A program made the translations under genes and the position numbers. The notes under the pieces are model-generated. The model was not told where the DNA came from, searched no databases, and worked only from the letters and a program-made list of their open reading frames with translations. A DNA stretch of 29,246 bases from a virus. Below, in pieces: positions 27,219 to 29,246 of the stretch. Within the stretch, counting starts at the first letter, position 1. Every line of letters begins with the position of its first letter. Where the stretch lies: positions 1-29,246 of IMG/VR virus record IMGVR_UViG_3300009620_000033; one strand, 5' to 3'.

Positions 27219-28832
27219 TTAGTCAAACGGGATAAACTCAAGTCCCGCTCCTTTATCGAATGTGAGAGCACGGTTGTGGGCCATTACCGCTGCCACAGCC
27301 AAGTCGATCTTCTGGCCGTGTGTTTGCTTGACGATATGCCCGCCGCCCCAGCCCTCTTTGATAACGGCGTTGGCGATGTGTCGGGCTAGGCGGGGGTCAC
27401 CATCGTGGGTAACTCGCTCTTCGATCACTGCGGTGTACATCTCGCGGGTAGCTGGCTTCATTCGGCCACTGGTCGGGGGCCACTCCACGATGGGCGCCCC
27501 GGACTCCTCCCAGCGGGCTAGGTGCTCGCGCCAGTAGGCCGGGTCACAGACCACCTCCACCACGTTGTGGTGGTCGAGCGCTTCGAACAGCGTGGCCTCG
27601 ACCTCCTCTGACGGCACCACCCAAGCGTGGGCTTCCGGTGGCCGCTCCCACGCCTCCACCACGAAGATGTGCCTAGAGTCGATCGTGATGCCAACGATGG
27701 CCGTGGAGTCGTTGGTCCACGAGCCGTCGAAAGCGAGTACGACTTGCTCGTCACTGCTGACTTGCCGATCGCTTGCTCGCCTCCCCCACAAGCCGTAGGG
27801 TAGCCACGACTGATGGCCGCTCACCCAGCAGTTGAGCCGCTTGGTACGGTACTCGTTTTCTGGCGTCTGTGGCGGTAGGGCGCTGTCCAAGTCCAACGGG
27901 TCTAGGACAGAGCCGAGACTCGGGTTCGCTTGCGCGCGAGCCGTTTCGTCTGCCGGGTCGGCATCCTCGTCAGCCGGGGCGTACCACGTGAAGCCGAACG
28001 TGGGATCCGCGTTTTCGCCACTCGCGATGGTGCGACCGTAATCAAACAGTTGCTTGCAGATAGTCGGCTGGCCGAACCTATCCACCATCACGCCCGCCGT
28101 GGTGATGATGACCATAAGCGGGTCGACGCGAGCACCCATTGCTAGGCTCATCACGTCGTATAACTCACGGTCCGGAAGCGCGTGTAGCTCGTCAAAGATG
28201 ATGGCGCTGGGAGAAAGCCCCTCTTTGGTAAACGACTCGCTGGACAGCGCGGTGTACGTGCTGCCCGTCTCGGGGAACTCGATGACGCTGCGGTACGACT
28301 TAAGCATCTTGGACAACCCGGGGTCCATCTCAACCATCCGCTTGGCTGCGTTGAAGGCGAGCTTGGCTTGCTCTCTGTCGGCAGCGCACGAATAGACTTC
28401 TGCGCCGTCAACTTCCACCAGTAGGGCGTACAACGCGATGACCGCGGCCATAGCCGTTTTGCCGTTTTTGCGGGCGACGCCGATCAAGTACCGGCGCGCT
28501 AGGCGTCGGCCCGTCTGCGGGTCGCGGGCGTAGATACGGTGGATGAGTCGAACTTGCCACGGCAGCCACGAGATGGGATCGCCGACTGCTCCACCGACAC
28601 TGTCCTTGTGGACGCGCCCGTACTCGAACGCGAACTCTAGGACTCGGGTTCCGTCTCCGGCTTCGATGGCGTCGTTAGGGATGGGGGACTCGTACTTTGG
28701 TAGGACGAGTCCGTCGGCTGCGGGCCGCCAGAGCGGGATTGCCGCAGCCGCTCTAGGGTCGATGTTACGTTCGCTTTCTGTAATCCGAGTCGGCCCCGGT
28801 CCGAAGGTGAGAGGCCCAGTAGAGAGAGCCAT
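27219..28832 (-). CDS. terL: Terminase large subunit
   Basis: 537 residues from ATG 28832. Motor domain with Walker A GVARKNGKT (118-126) and Walker B IIFDE (211-215, catalytic Glu215). RNase H-like nuclease with VVLAFDGSW (Asp369), VVCDPAYW (Asp430) and KIDLAVAA (Asp510). The conserved core begins only at about residue 60. The leader before it overlaps the small-terminase gene by 196 nt, yet contains no alternative ATG, GTG or TTG, so this long overlap is real. It packages DNA with the portal and small subunit. HK97-like (Terminase_1) family. Confidence 0.97.
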   Translation of the reverse strand: MALSTGPLTFGPGPTRITESERNIDPRAAAAIPLWRPAADGLVLPKYESPIPNDAIEAGDGTRVLEFAFEYGRVHKDSVGGAVGDPISWLPWQVRLIHRIYARDPQTGRRLARRYLIGVARKNGKTAMAAVIALYALLVEVDGAEVYSCAADREQAKLAFNAAKRMVEMDPGLSKMLKSYRSVIEFPETGSTYTALSSESFTKEGLSPSAIIFDELHALPDRELYDVMSLAMGARVDPLMVIITTAGVMVDRFGQPTICKQLFDYGRTIASGENADPTFGFTWYAPADEDADPADETARAQANPSLGSVLDPLDLDSALPPQTPENEYRTKRLNCWVSGHQSWLPYGLWGRRASDRQVSSDEQVVLAFDGSWTNDSTAIVGITIDSRHIFVVEAWERPPEAHAWVVPSEEVEATLFEALDHHNVVEVVCDPAYWREHLARWEESGAPIVEWPPTSGRMKPATREMYTAVIEERVTHDGDPRLARHIANAVIKEGWGGGHIVKQTHGQKIDLAVAAVMAHNRALTFDKGAGLEFIPFD

Positions 28833-29200
28833 TGCGTTATGCGGCCCTCCAACTTGTCCAGCGCACCTACAGCCGGATTGGCCGTGACCACTAGGTAGGT
28901 GTCGTACTTTGTGGTCCGTGACAACTCAAGGACCGCGCCCCGTGCGTTTATGTCGCCGATCAGAAGCGCTCGCCGCTCCCAGCCCTCGCACAGTAAGAGC
29001 AATGTGGGGAGGTCAGACGGGGCGATCCAAGCGTTGGCCTCGCGGACCACGTGTGCCCATATGCTCGCCGCGTCCTCCCCCAAGTGGGGCGGGGCTGCTA
29101 GCGCCGAGTCAACCGGCGCTGCCGCCAAGGCGTTAGAGTCTGGGTCTACCGGCCCGCGTGCGTTGCCGCGAGCTTGGCCGGGGGGCTTAGCTGCTGTCAT
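28637..29200 (-). CDS. terS: Terminase small subunit (P27-type)
   Basis: 187 residues from ATG 29200, with GGGAGGG 5 nt upstream, preferred to the GTG at 29236 near the window edge. A P27-like small terminase: disordered Pro/Ala-rich N-terminus, then GEDAASIWAHVVREANAWIAPSDLPTLLLLCEGWERR, a central helix pair, and the signature LGLSPSDRGRLGL near the end. The last ~35 residues are Ser/Thr/Pro-rich and lie entirely within the terL reading-frame overlap. It recognises the packaging site and regulates TerL. Confidence 0.85.
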   Translation of the reverse strand: MTAAKPPGQARGNARGPVDPDSNALAAAPVDSALAAPPHLGEDAASIWAHVVREANAWIAPSDLPTLLLLCEGWERRALLIGDINARGAVLELSRTTKYDTYLVVTANPAVGALDKLEGRITQWLSLLGLSPSDRGRLGLQKANVTSTLERLRQSRSGGPQPTDSSYQSTSPPSLTTPSKPETEPES

Positions 29201-29246
29201 CTCGGCCCTCCCGGGTTCAAAGTGGCCCGCGGGCACTCAGATTGCC

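Noticed and set aside
1-29246. Recoding of TAG as a sense codon across the genome
   Set aside because: Two in-frame TAG codons suggested it, but TAG ends many convincing genes at the right place (capsid, GT4, frameshifted chaperone, ssDNA-binding protein), often directly before the next start codon.
1-29246. tRNA genes, CRISPR arrays, insertion sequences and integrase
   Set aside because: Looked for cloverleaf-like segments, regularly spaced repeats, transposase motifs and tyrosine/serine recombinase motifs; none were seen.

Overview
The window is a tailed-phage (Caudoviricetes, siphovirus-type) genome or most of one, about 60% GC by eye. Almost every gene is on the minus strand, so the map reads from right to left. 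The packaging/head genes (P27-type small terminase, large terminase, HK97 portal, S78 prohead protease, HK97 major capsid) and the tail genes (connector, tail terminator, tail tube, gp10-like protein, frameshifted G/GT chaperones, tape measure, minor tail proteins) follow the HK97/lambda order. The host cannot be named. Promoter-like sequences match bacterial sigma-70 (TTGACN / TANTAT), and TTG/GTG starts are frequent, which fits a high-GC bacterium.

Layout: 29200-23675 is packaging and capsid. 23503-20588 is an inserted sugar cassette (GT4 glycosyltransferase, NAD-dependent epimerase, GT2 glycosyltransferase), set off from the capsid gene by an array of hairpins. 20421-10619 is neck, tail and adhesion genes, interrupted by one plus-strand gene (19808-20008) with its own promoter. 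10237-10618 is a non-coding hub: late-operon terminators, a long C9/G9 hairpin, and a plus-strand promoter ahead of a structured RNA-like segment. 10236-4306 is the early/replication block (small zinc-type proteins, YqaJ exonuclease, ssDNA-binding-like protein, primase-polymerase/ATPase, Hjc-like resolvase, small accessory genes). 4265-34 holds membrane proteins, a second PD-(D/E)XK nuclease, zinc-finger proteins and a papain/C39-like protein that may be part of a lysis module. No integrase, recognisable repressor, tRNA or CRISPR array was seen.

If the two ends are joined, the last left-arm gene leads straight into the small terminase. The window could therefore be a whole circularly permuted genome of about 29 kb.

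The most unusual signals are these. (1) The tetranucleotide CATG is completely absent from all 29 kb. (2) A strand-biased, semi-palindromic motif, CANTGCTAC, is dispersed through the window, often at gene junctions. (3) The recombination exonuclease gene carries an in-frame amber codon, and a small early gene carries a second. (4) A 39-bp piece of the primase gene is copied, with one mismatch, into another gene in a different frame. (5) A plus-strand gene appears to be leaderless. (6) The central non-coding hub looks like an RNA gene or origin.
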